Shown here in pieces: positions 1 to 7,730 of a DNA stretch of 27,173 nt. Numbering within the stretch: position 1 is the stretch's first letter; every line of letters begins with the position of its first letter. Below the pieces are notes generated by a model. The model ran no database searches. It worked only from the letters and a program-made list of their open reading frames with translations, and was not told the origin of the DNA. Location: the NCBI GenBank assembly GCA_041574955.1, contig JBFGNS010000041.1:1-27173 (forward strand), given 5' to 3'. Position numbers and translations under genes: made by a program. This DNA is from CALZJC01 sp041574955. Lineage in GTDB: Bacteria; Acidobacteriota; Thermoanaerobaculia; Multivoradales; JAHEKO01.

Positions 1-1
1 C

Positions 2-712
2 CGCGACAGCGAGGAGGCGGTGTTGGGCGAGATCCGGCGCCGGTTCCCGAGTCACGCCATCCTGGCCGAGGAAGGCGGCGCCAGCGGCGGCGACGGCGAC
101 TACCGCTGGATCGTGGACCCGCTCGACGGCACCTCGAACTTCCTGCAGGGGCTGCCGATCTACGCCGTCTCGGTAGCCTGCCTGGACCGCGCCGGCATCG
201 CCGCCGGCGTCGTGCTCGACCCCGAGGGCGGCAACCGGTTCACCGCCGTGCGCGGCGGCGGCGCCGAATGGAACGGCCGCCCGATGCGGGTATCGCAGCA
301 GGCCGGTCTCGACGGCGCGTTCGTCGCCACCGGCTACCCGTTCCGCTCGAAGGCGACGCTCGACGTCTACCTGGCCGCCTTCCGCGAGGTGTTCGTGCAC
401 GTGCGCTCGCTGCGCCGCTGCGGCGCCGCCGCACTCGATCTGGCCTACACCGCGGCCGGGGTCTACGACGGCTTCTTCGAGTTCCGGCTGTCGGCCTGGG
501 ATATCGCCGCCGGGGCGCTGCTGATCCAAGAGGCCGGCGGTGTGGTGAGCGATCTCGATGGCGACCGGCGCTACCTGGCGACCGGCAACGTCCTGGCCGG
601 CGGCGGCGCGGTGCACGCCGAGCTGCTGGCGGCGGTGGGGCGGCACGCCAGCGAGGAGCTGCTCGACCGGCTGAGCCCCGTCGAGCGGCCGGTGGAGGTA
701 CCCCCGTGCTAG
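2..712 (+). CDS. Inositol monophosphatase family protein, 5' partial
   Basis: Metal-dependent phosphatase of the inositol monophosphatase/SuhB fold, which removes phosphate from inositol phosphates or related sugar phosphates in the cytoplasm. The frame is open to the left edge, and the codons before the first visible GTG (position 20) still read like the family (DSEEAV before LGEIRRRFP), so the true start lies outside the window. Visible signatures, counted from codon 20: the metal-binding AEEGG at 16-20, motif A WIVDPLDGTSNF at 30-41 and motif B WDIAAG at 160-165. All metal-coordinating acidic residues expected for the fold are present. The downstream peptidase gene begins inside the last codons of this gene, so the two are probably cotranscribed. 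Substrate (inositol-1-phosphate, histidinol phosphate, PAP) cannot be decided from the motifs. Confidence 0.9.
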   Translation, partial: RDSEEAVLGEIRRRFPSHAILAEEGGASGGDGDYRWIVDPLDGTSNFLQGLPIYAVSVACLDRAGIAAGVVLDPEGGNRFTAVRGGGAEWNGRPMRVSQQAGLDGAFVATGYPFRSKATLDVYLAAFREVFVHVRSLRRCGAAALDLAYTAAGVYDGFFEFRLSAWDIAAGALLIQEAGGVVSDLDGDRRYLATGNVLAGGGAVHAELLAAVGRHASEELLDRLSPVERPVEVPPC

Positions 713-1812
713 GGTTACGCTGGCCCAGAATGCGCAACAAGCGACGCCAAAGCCGACCCCAGAGTCAGGGGCCCCTGCTCGAGATCCAGGTGCATCCCAG
801 CCAGATCCGGTTGGGGGTGCGCTACTTCTTCTTCAACCGGCGCCAGCTCGTCGGCTGGGCGGTCGGCATCGCGGCGTTCCTGGGTCTGGTCGGCTTCAGT
901 CTGGCGGTCTCGCCGTGGGTGATCGGCGGGATGTTCCAGCGCCACGACTACGAGGCGCTGGTGGCCGAGCGCACCCAGCAGGGGCAGCGGCTGCAGACGC
1001 TCATCCAGCAGCTCGCCGAGCTGGGCACCGAGTCCGACGACCTGCACCTCCGGATGAGCCGCATCTACCTGGCCTACGGGCTCGACAGCGAAGCCGAGGC
1101 GACGCAGGGAAGCGGCTACCCGTTCGACCCCGAGCCGGCCCCGGAGTCGATCTACTCCGGCTCGATCCAGCACGGCCGCGCCCTGGAGCGCCAGATCAGC
1201 GAGCGGATGGCGGTGCTCGGCAGCTTCATCGACGAGGTGCAGAGCTTCGAGGTGGCGCACGCCGACCAGGTCGAGACCACGCCGTCGGTATCGCCGCTGC
1301 AGCGCGAGGAGTTCGTGCTCACCAGCCCGTTCGGCAACCGGCGCAGCCCGTTCACCAAGCAGGTGGACTTCCACCCTGGGATCGACCTCGCCGCCGCCAC
1401 CGGCACCCCGATCCGCGCGCCGGCCGACGGCTCGGTGGTCTTCGCCGGTCGCTACCCGGTGCGTCGCAGCGTCTCGTGGTGGCGCTACGGCAACCTGATC
1501 GCGCTGCGCCACGGCGACCGGTTCATCACCCTCTTCGGGCACTGTGAGACGATCGACGTCCGCGTGGGCCAGAAGGTGAAGCAGGGGGAGGTCATCGGGA
1601 CGGTGGGCAACACCGGCTGGAGCACCAGTCCGCACCTGCACTACGAGGTGCGGCGGCTCAAGACGGACGGCGAGTTCGAGCCGGTCGACCCGCGGGTCTA
1701 CATCCTGGATCATCGCTGGCGCGACGAGGAGCTGCTGCTGGTGCGCGGCCGGCGCGCGCCGGATCTGCGCAACTACGAGCCGCTGCCGCGTGTCATCGGG
1801 CGGCGGCGGTGA
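706..1812 (+). CDS. M23 family metallopeptidase (LytM-type, membrane-anchored)
   Basis: Probable peptidoglycan endopeptidase of 368 aa. I chose GTG 706, which overlaps the upstream stop, because GGAGG at 694-698 sits 7 nt before it; ATG 730 is the alternative. The N-terminus is basic, then one transmembrane segment at about residues 48-72, then an alpha-helical, probably coiled-coil stretch (about 78-190), then the LytM domain. That domain has the zinc-binding HPGIDLA and the HLHYEV (HxH) motif, with FGHC between them; the catalytic set therefore looks complete. The inner-membrane anchor and periplasmic coil resemble cell-shape peptidases. The next gene encodes a bactofilin-like protein, and M23 peptidases next to bactofilins are a known cell-shape module (for example CcmA/Csd1 in Helicobacter). 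It is likely translated together with both neighbours. Confidence 0.9.
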   Translation: MLGLRWPRMRNKRRQSRPQSQGPLLEIQVHPSQIRLGVRYFFFNRRQLVGWAVGIAAFLGLVGFSLAVSPWVIGGMFQRHDYEALVAERTQQGQRLQTLIQQLAELGTESDDLHLRMSRIYLAYGLDSEAEATQGSGYPFDPEPAPESIYSGSIQHGRALERQISERMAVLGSFIDEVQSFEVAHADQVETTPSVSPLQREEFVLTSPFGNRRSPFTKQVDFHPGIDLAAATGTPIRAPADGSVVFAGRYPVRRSVSWWRYGNLIALRHGDRFITLFGHCETIDVRVGQKVKQGEVIGTVGNTGWSTSPHLHYEVRRLKTDGEFEPVDPRVYILDHRWRDEELLLVRGRRAPDLRNYEPLPRVIGRRR

Positions 1813-2615
1813 GGCGGCGAGAGATGCCCCCCAGAGATCAGGAGCAGCGGACCGGCGCCAACGTGCCGACGATGATCATCCCGCCCGGCACCGAGGTCGA
1901 GGTCGACGGGCACGGCCAGCTGTCGATCCGCACCCCGGGCAACCTGGTGATCCAGGACTCCGGCCACTACGGCACGATCGAGTCGCGCAACGGCTCGATC
2001 CGGATCGACTCCGGTGCCGAGGTCGAGGCGGTGGACGTGCGCTGCGCGGACACCTGCTACATCGAGGGCAGCCTGACCGCCTGGAAGGTGGCGGCGCGCG
2101 CCATCCAGCTCGAGGAGAACGCGCGTGCCTCGATCGTGCTGCAGGAGACCGAGGAGCTGCAGATCGGGCGCGAGGCGCGGCTGGTCGGCAACTTCGGTTC
2201 CGAGAAGGAGCTGTTCCTGCTGTTCTCGCGCTTCGCCCATCAGCTCCGCTCGCTGCCGCTGTTCGCCGAACGGCGGCGGGAGGAGATCGGCGACGGCGAG
2301 GGGCCGGACCTGCTGCTCGAGGCGACCGCCGCGCCGGCCGCCGCCGGCCAACCCGATGAGCCGCCGCGCGAGCTGCCCGATCCGCTGTTCTACGCCCTGG
2401 TGCTGCTCGAGCGCGAGTTCTCGCTGGCGGCCTACGGGCCTACCTCGAAGCGCGCCATCGAGGAGCTGATCAAGCTGCTCCAGGCGCGCGACCTCGAGAC
2501 CCTGCGGCTGACCTACGGCACGCTGTTCAACCGCATCGTCGAGCCGCGCGCCGACGTGCAGCGGGCGCACGACCTGATCCGGGAGTTCGCCGGCAAGCCG
2601 TCCGAGGCGGCCTAG
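1809..2615 (+). CDS. Bactofilin-like polymer-forming beta-helix protein
   Basis: Up to 268 aa. The first half (about residues 20-145) has the short alternating hydrophobic/polar repeat pattern with regular glycines (GNLVIQDSGHYGTI, NGSIRIDSGAEVEA) typical of the right-handed beta-helix of bactofilins, which self-assemble into cytoskeletal filaments. After a Pro/Ala/Glu-rich linker (about 165-195) comes a helical C-terminal segment of about 70 residues not found in small bactofilins. GTG 1809 overlaps the peptidase stop as GTGA, suggesting coupling. ATG 1824, with GAGG 9 nt upstream, is an equally possible start. The M23 gene directly upstream supports a role in positioning cell-wall cleavage. 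The bactofilin assignment rests on repeat pattern and context, not on a diagnostic motif, so it is moderate. Confidence 0.55.
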   Translation: MRRREMPPRDQEQRTGANVPTMIIPPGTEVEVDGHGQLSIRTPGNLVIQDSGHYGTIESRNGSIRIDSGAEVEAVDVRCADTCYIEGSLTAWKVAARAIQLEENARASIVLQETEELQIGREARLVGNFGSEKELFLLFSRFAHQLRSLPLFAERRREEIGDGEGPDLLLEATAAPAAAGQPDEPPRELPDPLFYALVLLEREFSLAAYGPTSKRAIEELIKLLQARDLETLRLTYGTLFNRIVEPRADVQRAHDLIREFAGKPSEAA

Positions 2616-2675
2616 CCTGACCTCCTCACCGATCGGCTGCCGCGCGTCCGCAGACGAAGGTCGGGCTAGCCGGCG

Positions 2676-3152
2676 ATGAGCCCGGGCGGCGGGACCGAGA
2701 GCCCGCTGCGCCGGCTGCAGCGGGTCGCTTTCTGGGTGGCGGCGACGAGCGCGCTGATCGGTCTGGCGACGGCCTCGGGCTGCGCCCCGGGGCTGGGGCT
2801 CGGTGCCGGCTGGCTCAGGGTGCTCCACCCGGTGCTGTTCCTGGTCGGCGGAGCGGCGGGCTGGGCGGCCGGGCTGCGCATGCGGGAGATCGACCGCGAG
2901 CGGTGGTCGATCGTCGAGGACCCGCTGCTGACCAGCGGCGAGCGGCAGCACGCCCACCGCGAGGCTGAGCGGCGCCGGCGCGGCGCCGGCACCTCGTTGC
3001 TGGGGGCGCCGCTGCTTCTGGGCTACTGGCTGTCGCACCAGTTCGCCAACGCCGGCGAGCTGCTGGCGGCACAGCTGATGGCGGTGACGGCGCTGCTCGG
3101 CGGGATCGTGGGGTTGGCGGTGGAGCGGTGGCGTAGGGAGAGGGGCGAGTAG
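2676..3152 (+). CDS. Small hypothetical membrane protein
   Basis: 158 aa, family not recognised. Four hydrophobic segments are visible at about residues 17-36, 46-66, 104-122 and 128-147. They are separated by a charged cytoplasmic-looking stretch (RMREIDRERWSIVEDP and an Arg/Glu-rich region up to 101). There are no catalytic motifs. It starts 60 nt after the bactofilin-like gene on the same strand and may be the last gene of that unit; no good Shine-Dalgarno precedes ATG 2676. Coding is supported by length, hydrophobic pattern and in-frame GC-biased codon use rather than homology. It converges on the pilB/gspE-type gene across a 151-bp gap in which I see only GC-rich palindromic sequence and no clear terminator. 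Confidence 0.6.
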   Translation: MSPGGGTESPLRRLQRVAFWVAATSALIGLATASGCAPGLGLGAGWLRVLHPVLFLVGGAAGWAAGLRMREIDRERWSIVEDPLLTSGERQHAHREAERRRRGAGTSLLGAPLLLGYWLSHQFANAGELLAAQLMAVTALLGGIVGLAVERWRRERGE

Positions 3153-3303
3153 GGGCTGCTGATGGGGCGTCAGTAGCTGAGTGGGGTCGGCCGCGGGTCG
3201 GCCGGCTGGGTGTCGCCCGCGGGCGCGTGGAACGATCGACCCCCGCCGCTCTCCGGCGCGGGTGCTGCCTCGAAGAGACCGCCCAACCCGCCAGACGGTG
3301 AGG

Positions 3304-5067
3304 CTAGATGGCGGTGACTCGTACGACCTCTTCGAAGGTCGTGACGCCCTGGGCCAGCTTGCGGAGGGCGGCCTGGCGCAGGGTGCGCATGCCGAGGCGG
3401 ACCGCTTCGCGCTTGATGTAGGGCGCGTCGGCACCCTCCAGAACCAGCTCCTTGATGCGGTCGCCGAGCGGCAGGACCTCGAACAGCCCGATGCGGCCCA
3501 GGTAGCCGGTGGTGCGGCACTCGGCGCAGCCGGCGCCGACCTGGACCTTCACCCGCTTGCCTTCGGGCACGCTCAGCCGCAGGGTCTGGATCTCGTCGTC
3601 GCCGAGGGTCTGGTCCTCGGCGCAGTGCGGGCAGACCTTGCGCACCAGCCGTTGCGCCATCGCGGCGATCAGAGTGGAGTTGATCAGGAACCGCTCGACC
3701 CCCAGGTCCGCCAGCCGGGTCACCGACGAGGCGGCGTCATTGGTGTGCAGGGTGGAGAAGACCAGGTGGCCGGTGAGAGCCGCCTGGACGGCGTACTGGG
3801 CGGTCTCGCCGTCGCGAATCTCGCCCACCATGATGACGTCCGGGTCCTGGCGCAGGATGTGGCGCAGCGCGGTGGCGAAGGTCACACCGGCCTTGTTGTG
3901 CACCGCGGTCTGGTTGAACTCCTCGTAGACCATCTCGATCGGGTCTTCGATGGTGGTGACGTTGATGTCGCGGCTGGCGATGGTGCGCAGCGCCGAGTAC
4001 AGGGTGGTGGTCTTGCCCGAGCCGGTCGGGCCGGTGACCAGCACGATGCCGTGCGGCCGGCTGATGAAGTCGTTGAACTGGTCGAGCTCCTCGGTCTCGA
4101 AGCCCAGCGCCGGAAGCTCCTGCATCAGCACGCCGGGATCGAAGATGCGCATCACCACCTTCTCGCCGAACGCCACCGGCAGGGTCGAGACCCTGAGCTC
4201 CACCTCGGTGTCGCCGCGCGAGGTCTTCAACCGGCCGTCCTGCGGCCGGCGCTTCTCGGCGATGTCGAGCCGGGACATCGTCTTGATCCGGCTGACCACC
4301 GCCTTGTGCACCAGCTTGGGCAGGGTCTGGATGTCGTGCAGGACGCCGTCGATGCGGAAGCGGATCAGGCTGAAGTCGCGCTTGGGCTCGATGTGGATGT
4401 CGCTGGCACGGGTGTCGTAGGCGTGCTGCAGCATGAACTCGACGGCGTTGACGATGTGCTGATCCGAGGACTCGATCTCGGACTCGCTCTTCATCCGCAC
4501 CAGCTGCTCGAGGTTGCCGAGATCCATGCCGGCCGACAGGTCCCGCTCCGCCCGCTTGACCGAGTGCCGCAGCCCGTAGAACTCGTTGATGGCGCGCAGG
4601 ATGTCGGGCTCGGCGGCGACCGTCAGGTCGAGCTCCTGGTCGACGATGCGGCGCAGCGAGTCGATCGACTCGAGGTCGTACGGGTCGGCGCACGCCACCA
4701 GCAGGCGGCCGTTGCGCACCGCCAGCGGGATCATGCGGTGGCGCTTGGCGAACGGCCGCGACACCTTGGACTCGATCAGGTCGGCGTCGAGCCGCAGCGG
4801 GTCGATGCGCACGTAGTCGACGCCGGCGTCGCGGGCGATGGCGCGCGCGATCCCGGCCTCGGTCAGCACGCCGCCGGCCTCGCCCTCGCTCGGGAACTGC
4901 AGGCGCTCGATGATCTCGTAGGCGACCGCGCGCTGCTCGAAGGCGCGCGGGTTGCGGTGGCGCGGCGGCAGCCGGCGCGCCTCCTTGCGCACCTGCTCGG
5001 CCTGGGCGGCGTCGATCGCCCCCTGGCGCAGGAGCACGTCCGCCACCAGCTCGGGGGTCAGGTGCAT
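3304..5067 (-). CDS. Type IV pilus / type II secretion assembly ATPase (PilB/GspE family)
   Basis: Cytoplasmic hexameric ATPase (587 aa) that powers assembly of a type IV pilus or type II pseudopilus. Domains: N-terminal T2SSE_N (MshEN-like) region up to about 165, then the linker and RecA-like core. Visible motifs: RASDIHIEP at 220-228, Walker A GPTGSGKT at 346-353, Asp box near TTIEDPIE 371-378, Walker B DPDVIMVGEIRDG at 408-420, His box TGHLVFSTLHTNDA at 432-445, and two zinc-binding CxxC pairs (C479/C482, C514/C517). PilB and GspE share all of these, so the motifs do not separate them. No pilC/gspF, pilin or secretin gene is adjacent, so it is an orphan here. An in-frame TAG lies 9 nt upstream of ATG 5067, so this is the only possible ATG start. 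There is no Shine-Dalgarno; a -10-like box lies 6 nt upstream. Confidence 0.95.
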   Translation of the reverse strand: MHLTPELVADVLLRQGAIDAAQAEQVRKEARRLPPRHRNPRAFEQRAVAYEIIERLQFPSEGEAGGVLTEAGIARAIARDAGVDYVRIDPLRLDADLIESKVSRPFAKRHRMIPLAVRNGRLLVACADPYDLESIDSLRRIVDQELDLTVAAEPDILRAINEFYGLRHSVKRAERDLSAGMDLGNLEQLVRMKSESEIESSDQHIVNAVEFMLQHAYDTRASDIHIEPKRDFSLIRFRIDGVLHDIQTLPKLVHKAVVSRIKTMSRLDIAEKRRPQDGRLKTSRGDTEVELRVSTLPVAFGEKVVMRIFDPGVLMQELPALGFETEELDQFNDFISRPHGIVLVTGPTGSGKTTTLYSALRTIASRDINVTTIEDPIEMVYEEFNQTAVHNKAGVTFATALRHILRQDPDVIMVGEIRDGETAQYAVQAALTGHLVFSTLHTNDAASSVTRLADLGVERFLINSTLIAAMAQRLVRKVCPHCAEDQTLGDDEIQTLRLSVPEGKRVKVQVGAGCAECRTTGYLGRIGLFEVLPLGDRIKELVLEGADAPYIKREAVRLGMRTLRQAALRKLAQGVTTFEEVVRVTAI

Positions 5068-5073
5068 GGCGGC

Positions 5074-5082
5074 AGTCTAGCA
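5074..5082 (-). promoter_or_regulatory. Extended -10 promoter of the PilB/GspE-type gene, probably leaderless
   Basis: Read on the minus strand, TGC-TAGACT ends 6 nt before ATG 5067. Transcription starting about 7 nt after the hexamer would begin on the start codon. No Shine-Dalgarno and no recognisable -35 are present. The same TGCTAGACT occurs before clpC, and TGGTAGACT before the carbonic-anhydrase-like gene. Confidence 0.45.
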
Positions 5083-5146
5083 ATGCGGTGCGCAAGGCCG
5101 GAACTCGGTGTTAGCCACCGTCCGCGGCGTGCGGACCCTCCGCGTC

Positions 5147-5173
5147 GAGATCCTCCGCTCCGCTCAGGATGAC
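5147..5173 (-). repeat. Dispersed palindromic repeat, copy A
   Basis: On the minus strand it reads GTCATCCTGAGCG then GAGCGGAGGATCTC. The ends ATCCT and AGGAT can pair. It lies between two divergent genes, 89 bp from copy B and in opposite orientation to it. It belongs to the seven-copy family of this window (copies A-G). Confidence 0.85.
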
Positions 5174-5262
5174 CGTGAGGAGTTGACGGCAGGGCGAGTG
5201 CAGTCGAGTTACCAGCGGGTCGGCCTGGCGCCGCGGTCCGGCCTCGCGCCCTGTCCGGAGCT

Positions 5263-5289
5263 GTCATCCCGAGGGTAGCGAGGGATCTC
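5263..5289 (+). repeat. Dispersed palindromic repeat, copy B
   Basis: Reads GTCATCCCGAGGG then TAGCGAGGGATCTC, followed by GGCACC, close to the CAGCACC tail of copies F and G. It forms an inverted pair with copy A. One G replaces the C of the usual GAGCG core. Confidence 0.85.
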
Positions 5290-5352
5290 GGCACCAGCCC
5301 GGGTGAGCGCTCCCCGGTCGTGCAAGCCCGACCGCGCCGTCCGCGGCAACAC

Positions 5353-5358
5353 TACAAT
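5353..5358 (+). promoter_or_regulatory. -10 box of the EamA transporter gene
   Basis: TACAAT, one change from the TATAAT consensus, ends 10 nt before ATG 5369. There is no Shine-Dalgarno, so the message would have a leader of about 3-4 nt or none. No convincing -35 is seen. Confidence 0.5.
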
Positions 5359-5368
5359 TCCGGCACCT

Positions 5369-6286
5369 ATGACGGTCTCCCTCTACGCCCTCGCACTGGT
5401 GCTCGGTTGCGCGGTGGCGTTCTCGCTCACCGACCTGCTGCGCAAGCTGCTCGCCGCCGAGGTGCGGGCGGTGCCGCTGCTGTTCGCGCTGGCCGCCGGC
5501 ATGGTGCCGTGCTTCGTGGTGTGGTGGGGGTGGCAGGGCGTGCCGCCGCCGGCGGCGGCCTACTGGCTGCCGGGCACCGGCTCGGTGGTGCTCAACATCG
5601 TCGCCAACCTGGCCTTCCTGCAGGCGGTGCGCATCTCGCCGCTCAGCCTGACCATCCCGGTGCTGTCGCTGACGCCGGTGTTCACCACCCTGCTGGCCGT
5701 GCCGCTGCTCGGCGAGCTGCCGACGCCGCTACAGCTCGCCGGCACGCTGGTGGTGGTGGCCGGAGTGGCGGGGCTGCAGCTCGGTGCCGCCCCGGCCGGC
5801 GTGTCGGGCGGTGTGGCAGGCCGGGCCTCGGGTGGCTCGCTCGGCAGGCTGGTGGGCGCGCTGTTGCACGAGAAGGGCAGCCTGCTGATGGTGGTGACGG
5901 CGCTCTGCTGGTCGCTGGCGATGCCGCTCGACAAGCTGGCGATGGCGAGCGGCGGCGCCGCTTTCCACGGCCTGGCCCTCAACCTGGGGGTGGCCGTGGG
6001 CGCGCTGGTGGTGATCGTCGGCCAGCGCCGGCTGGGCGAGCTGGGCGCCATGCTGGCCCACTGGCGGCTGCTGACCGTCACGGTAGTCATCGGCGCGATC
6101 GCGCTGGTGCTCATCCTGCTGGCCATCGTCGAGACCTGGGTGGGTCTGGTGGAGACCCTCAAGCGCGGGGTCGGCTCGCTGCTGTCGCTGGTGTGGGGCA
6201 GGATGTTCTTCGCCGAGCCGCTGTCGGCCGGCCGGTTGGTGGCGGTCGCCGCGATCGGCGCCGGCGTGGCGATGATCCTGCTGTAG
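5369..6286 (+). CDS. EamA/DMT-superfamily transporter
   Basis: 305-aa integral membrane protein with about ten hydrophobic segments arranged as two EamA-like halves, separated by a glycine-rich loop (about residues 142-162). In each half the end resembles the family: the first has SPLSLTIPVLSLTPVFTTLLAVPLLGE-type sequence near 90-117, where the Pro and the terminal Glu are typical; the second ends with a related FFAEPLSAGR segment before the last helix. DMT transporters export or import small metabolites such as amino acids or nucleotide precursors; the substrate cannot be read from sequence. ATG 5369 is preferred over the earlier in-frame start at 5303 because the extra 22 residues are hydrophilic, overlap repeat B and would precede the promoter-like TACAAT. 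The stop lies 7 nt from the convergent aroC stop. Confidence 0.8.
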   Translation: MTVSLYALALVLGCAVAFSLTDLLRKLLAAEVRAVPLLFALAAGMVPCFVVWWGWQGVPPPAAAYWLPGTGSVVLNIVANLAFLQAVRISPLSLTIPVLSLTPVFTTLLAVPLLGELPTPLQLAGTLVVVAGVAGLQLGAAPAGVSGGVAGRASGGSLGRLVGALLHEKGSLLMVVTALCWSLAMPLDKLAMASGGAAFHGLALNLGVAVGALVVIVGQRRLGELGAMLAHWRLLTVTVVIGAIALVLILLAIVETWVGLVETLKRGVGSLLSLVWGRMFFAEPLSAGRLVAVAAIGAGVAMILL

Positions 6287-6293
6287 CCGCGCC

Positions 6294-7475
6294 TCACTCC
6301 GCCGGCCAGCGCCGCTGCAGCTCGGCCGTGGCCTCGAAGTGGGCCAGCAGCTCGCGCATGGAGTCACCGCCCAGCTTGTCGAGCAGCGCGTCGGCCAGCA
6401 CCAGCGCCACCATCGACTCGGCGATGACGCCCGCCGCCGGCAGCGCCGTGACGTCCGAGCGCTCGTACTGCGAACGGTGCGGCTCCAGCGTGTCCAGGTC
6501 GACCGACGGCAGCCCCTTGCGCAGGGTCGAGATCGGCTTCTTGTAGGCCGTGATCACCACGTCCTCGCCGTTGGTGACGCCCGCCTCGAGCCCGCCGGCG
6601 CGGTTGGTCGGCCGTCGCCAGCGGCCCTCGCCGTCGCGCTCGATCGGGTCGTGCGCGGCGCTCCCCGGCCCCCGGCTGGCGGCCAGCGCGGAGCCGATCT
6701 CGACCGCCTTGACCGCCGGCACCGACATCACGGCGCGCGCCAGCCGGCCGTCGAGCTTCTCGTCCCACTGCGTGTAGGAGCCGAGCCCGGCCGGCACGTT
6801 GTGGGCGATGACGGTGACCGCGCCGCCCAGCGTGTCGCCGTCGTCCTGCACCTGGTCGACCAGCGCCACCATCTCGGCCTCGAGCGAGCGGTCGATGGCG
6901 CGCAGCGGCGAGCCGTCGTCGACCGCCACCATCCGCTGCCAGTCGGGTGGTGGTGCGTCGGCGCCGATCGGGCCCAGCGAGCGCACGCCGCTGCGGATCT
7001 CGACCCCGACCGCGGCCAGCAGCATCTTGGCGAAGGCGCCGGCGGCGACCCGGGCGGCGCTCTCGCGCGCCGAGGCGCGCTCCAGCACGTCGCGCAGGTC
7101 GCGGCGCAGGTACTTGATGCCGCCCGCCAGGTCGGCGTGGCCGGGGCGCGGCGAGCGCATCCGCCGCAGCTCTGCCTTGCGCGGGTCGAGCGGGCCGGCG
7201 CCCATCACCCCCTGCCAGTTGGCGAAGTCGCGGTTCTCGATCCACAGCGCGATCGGCGAGCCCAGGGTCTCGCCGCCGCGCACGCCGCCGCGGATCTCGA
7301 CCTCGTCGGCCTCGATCTGCATCCGCTTGCCGCGGCCGTAGCCGTGCATGCGGCGCCGCATGTCGCGCTCCAGTAGCTCGAGATCCACCGCCAGTCCGGC
7401 GGGCATGCCGGTCAGCAGCGCAGTCAACCCGGGGCCGTGGCTCTCGCCGCCGGTGACCAGGCGGAGGCGTTTCAT
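6294..7475 (-). CDS. aroC: Chorismate synthase
   Basis: Final shikimate-pathway enzyme: converts 5-enolpyruvylshikimate-3-phosphate to chorismate using reduced FMN. 393 aa, full family length. Diagnostic sequences: TGGESHGPGL at 8-17 (catalytic His13), SPRPGHADL at 108-116 (second conserved His113), RASARES at 133-139, TNRAGGLEAGVTNGE in the FMN/substrate region, and RSDVTALPAAGVIAE near the C-terminus. ATG 7475 gives the canonical N-terminus MKRLRLVTGGESHG; the frame stays open to 7853 but the extra part is translated repeat DNA. There is no Shine-Dalgarno; an extended -10-like TGATACGCT ends 8 nt upstream. It is a single-gene unit, separate from aroB about 5.6 kb away. Confidence 0.97.
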   Translation of the reverse strand: MKRLRLVTGGESHGPGLTALLTGMPAGLAVDLELLERDMRRRMHGYGRGKRMQIEADEVEIRGGVRGGETLGSPIALWIENRDFANWQGVMGAGPLDPRKAELRRMRSPRPGHADLAGGIKYLRRDLRDVLERASARESAARVAAGAFAKMLLAAVGVEIRSGVRSLGPIGADAPPPDWQRMVAVDDGSPLRAIDRSLEAEMVALVDQVQDDGDTLGGAVTVIAHNVPAGLGSYTQWDEKLDGRLARAVMSVPAVKAVEIGSALAASRGPGSAAHDPIERDGEGRWRRPTNRAGGLEAGVTNGEDVVITAYKKPISTLRKGLPSVDLDTLEPHRSQYERSDVTALPAAGVIAESMVALVLADALLDKLGGDSMRELLAHFEATAELQRRWPAE

Positions 7476-7483
7476 GATGGGGG

Positions 7484-7492
7484 AGCGTATCA
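7484..7492 (-). promoter_or_regulatory. Extended -10 promoter of aroC
   Basis: TGA-TACGCT on the minus strand ends 8 nt before ATG 7475, compatible with a leaderless or near-leaderless aroC message. It is weaker than the TAGACT boxes, and no -35 is visible. Confidence 0.3.
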
Positions 7493-7536
7493 GCGGGGGG
7501 GTCAGCGGGCCGGGTGCGCATGCCGGGGTTGGAGCT

Positions 7537-7563
7537 GAGGTCCCTCGCTGCGCTCGGGATGAC
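7537..7563 (-). repeat. Dispersed palindromic repeat, copy C
   Basis: Minus-strand reading GTCATCCCGAGCG then CAGCGAGGGACCTC. The surrounding 75 bp, including a downstream GATGACAGCGGC and TCGGAGTGC, is duplicated around copy D. Confidence 0.85.
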
Positions 7564-7638
7564 AGCGGCTGCTCAGTGCCGGGGTCGGAGTGCAAGGTGC
7601 GGGTGGGCGGCCCGGGTGGGTGTGCCGGGGTCGGTGTT

Positions 7639-7661
7639 GAGGTCCCTCGCTGCGGGATGAC
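7639..7661 (-). repeat. Dispersed palindromic repeat, copy D (4-bp deletion)
   Basis: Same orientation as copy C, 102 bp away. It lacks four bases (GCTC on the plus strand) at the centre, so the palindrome core is lost; flanks on both sides match those of copy C. Confidence 0.8.
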
Positions 7662-7730
7662 AGCGGCGGACAGCAGCGGGTTCGGAGTGCGGTGCCGGCG
7701 AGCAGGTCGGTGTGCGCCTCCCCCCGGACC

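Larger units (their letters stand above)
5068..5368. other. Intergenic region between pilB/gspE-type gene and EamA gene
   Basis: 301 bp between divergently transcribed genes. It holds the two -10-like boxes at its ends and repeat copies A and B as an inverted pair. Nothing else is recognisable: reading frames crossing it are short or are upstream extensions of the transporter frame that run through repeat B, and there is no tRNA-like fold. Confidence 0.7.

Noticed and set aside
1773..3434. Minus-strand open frame of 553 codons opposite the bactofilin-like gene
   Set aside because: Low-complexity Arg/Gln/Pro sequence that crosses an intergenic gap and two plus-strand genes; shadow frame.
3181..5172. 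Long plus-strand open frame opposite the PilB/GspE-type gene (663 codons)
   Set aside because: Antisense shadow typical of GC-rich DNA: compositionally biased, no recognisable motifs, whereas the minus strand has every PilB/GspE motif.
5068..5368. tRNA or riboswitch in the larger intergenic regions
   Set aside because: No acceptor/T-loop GTTCRANNC signature with matching arms and no known riboswitch core was found here or at 7476-7885 or 14136-14524.
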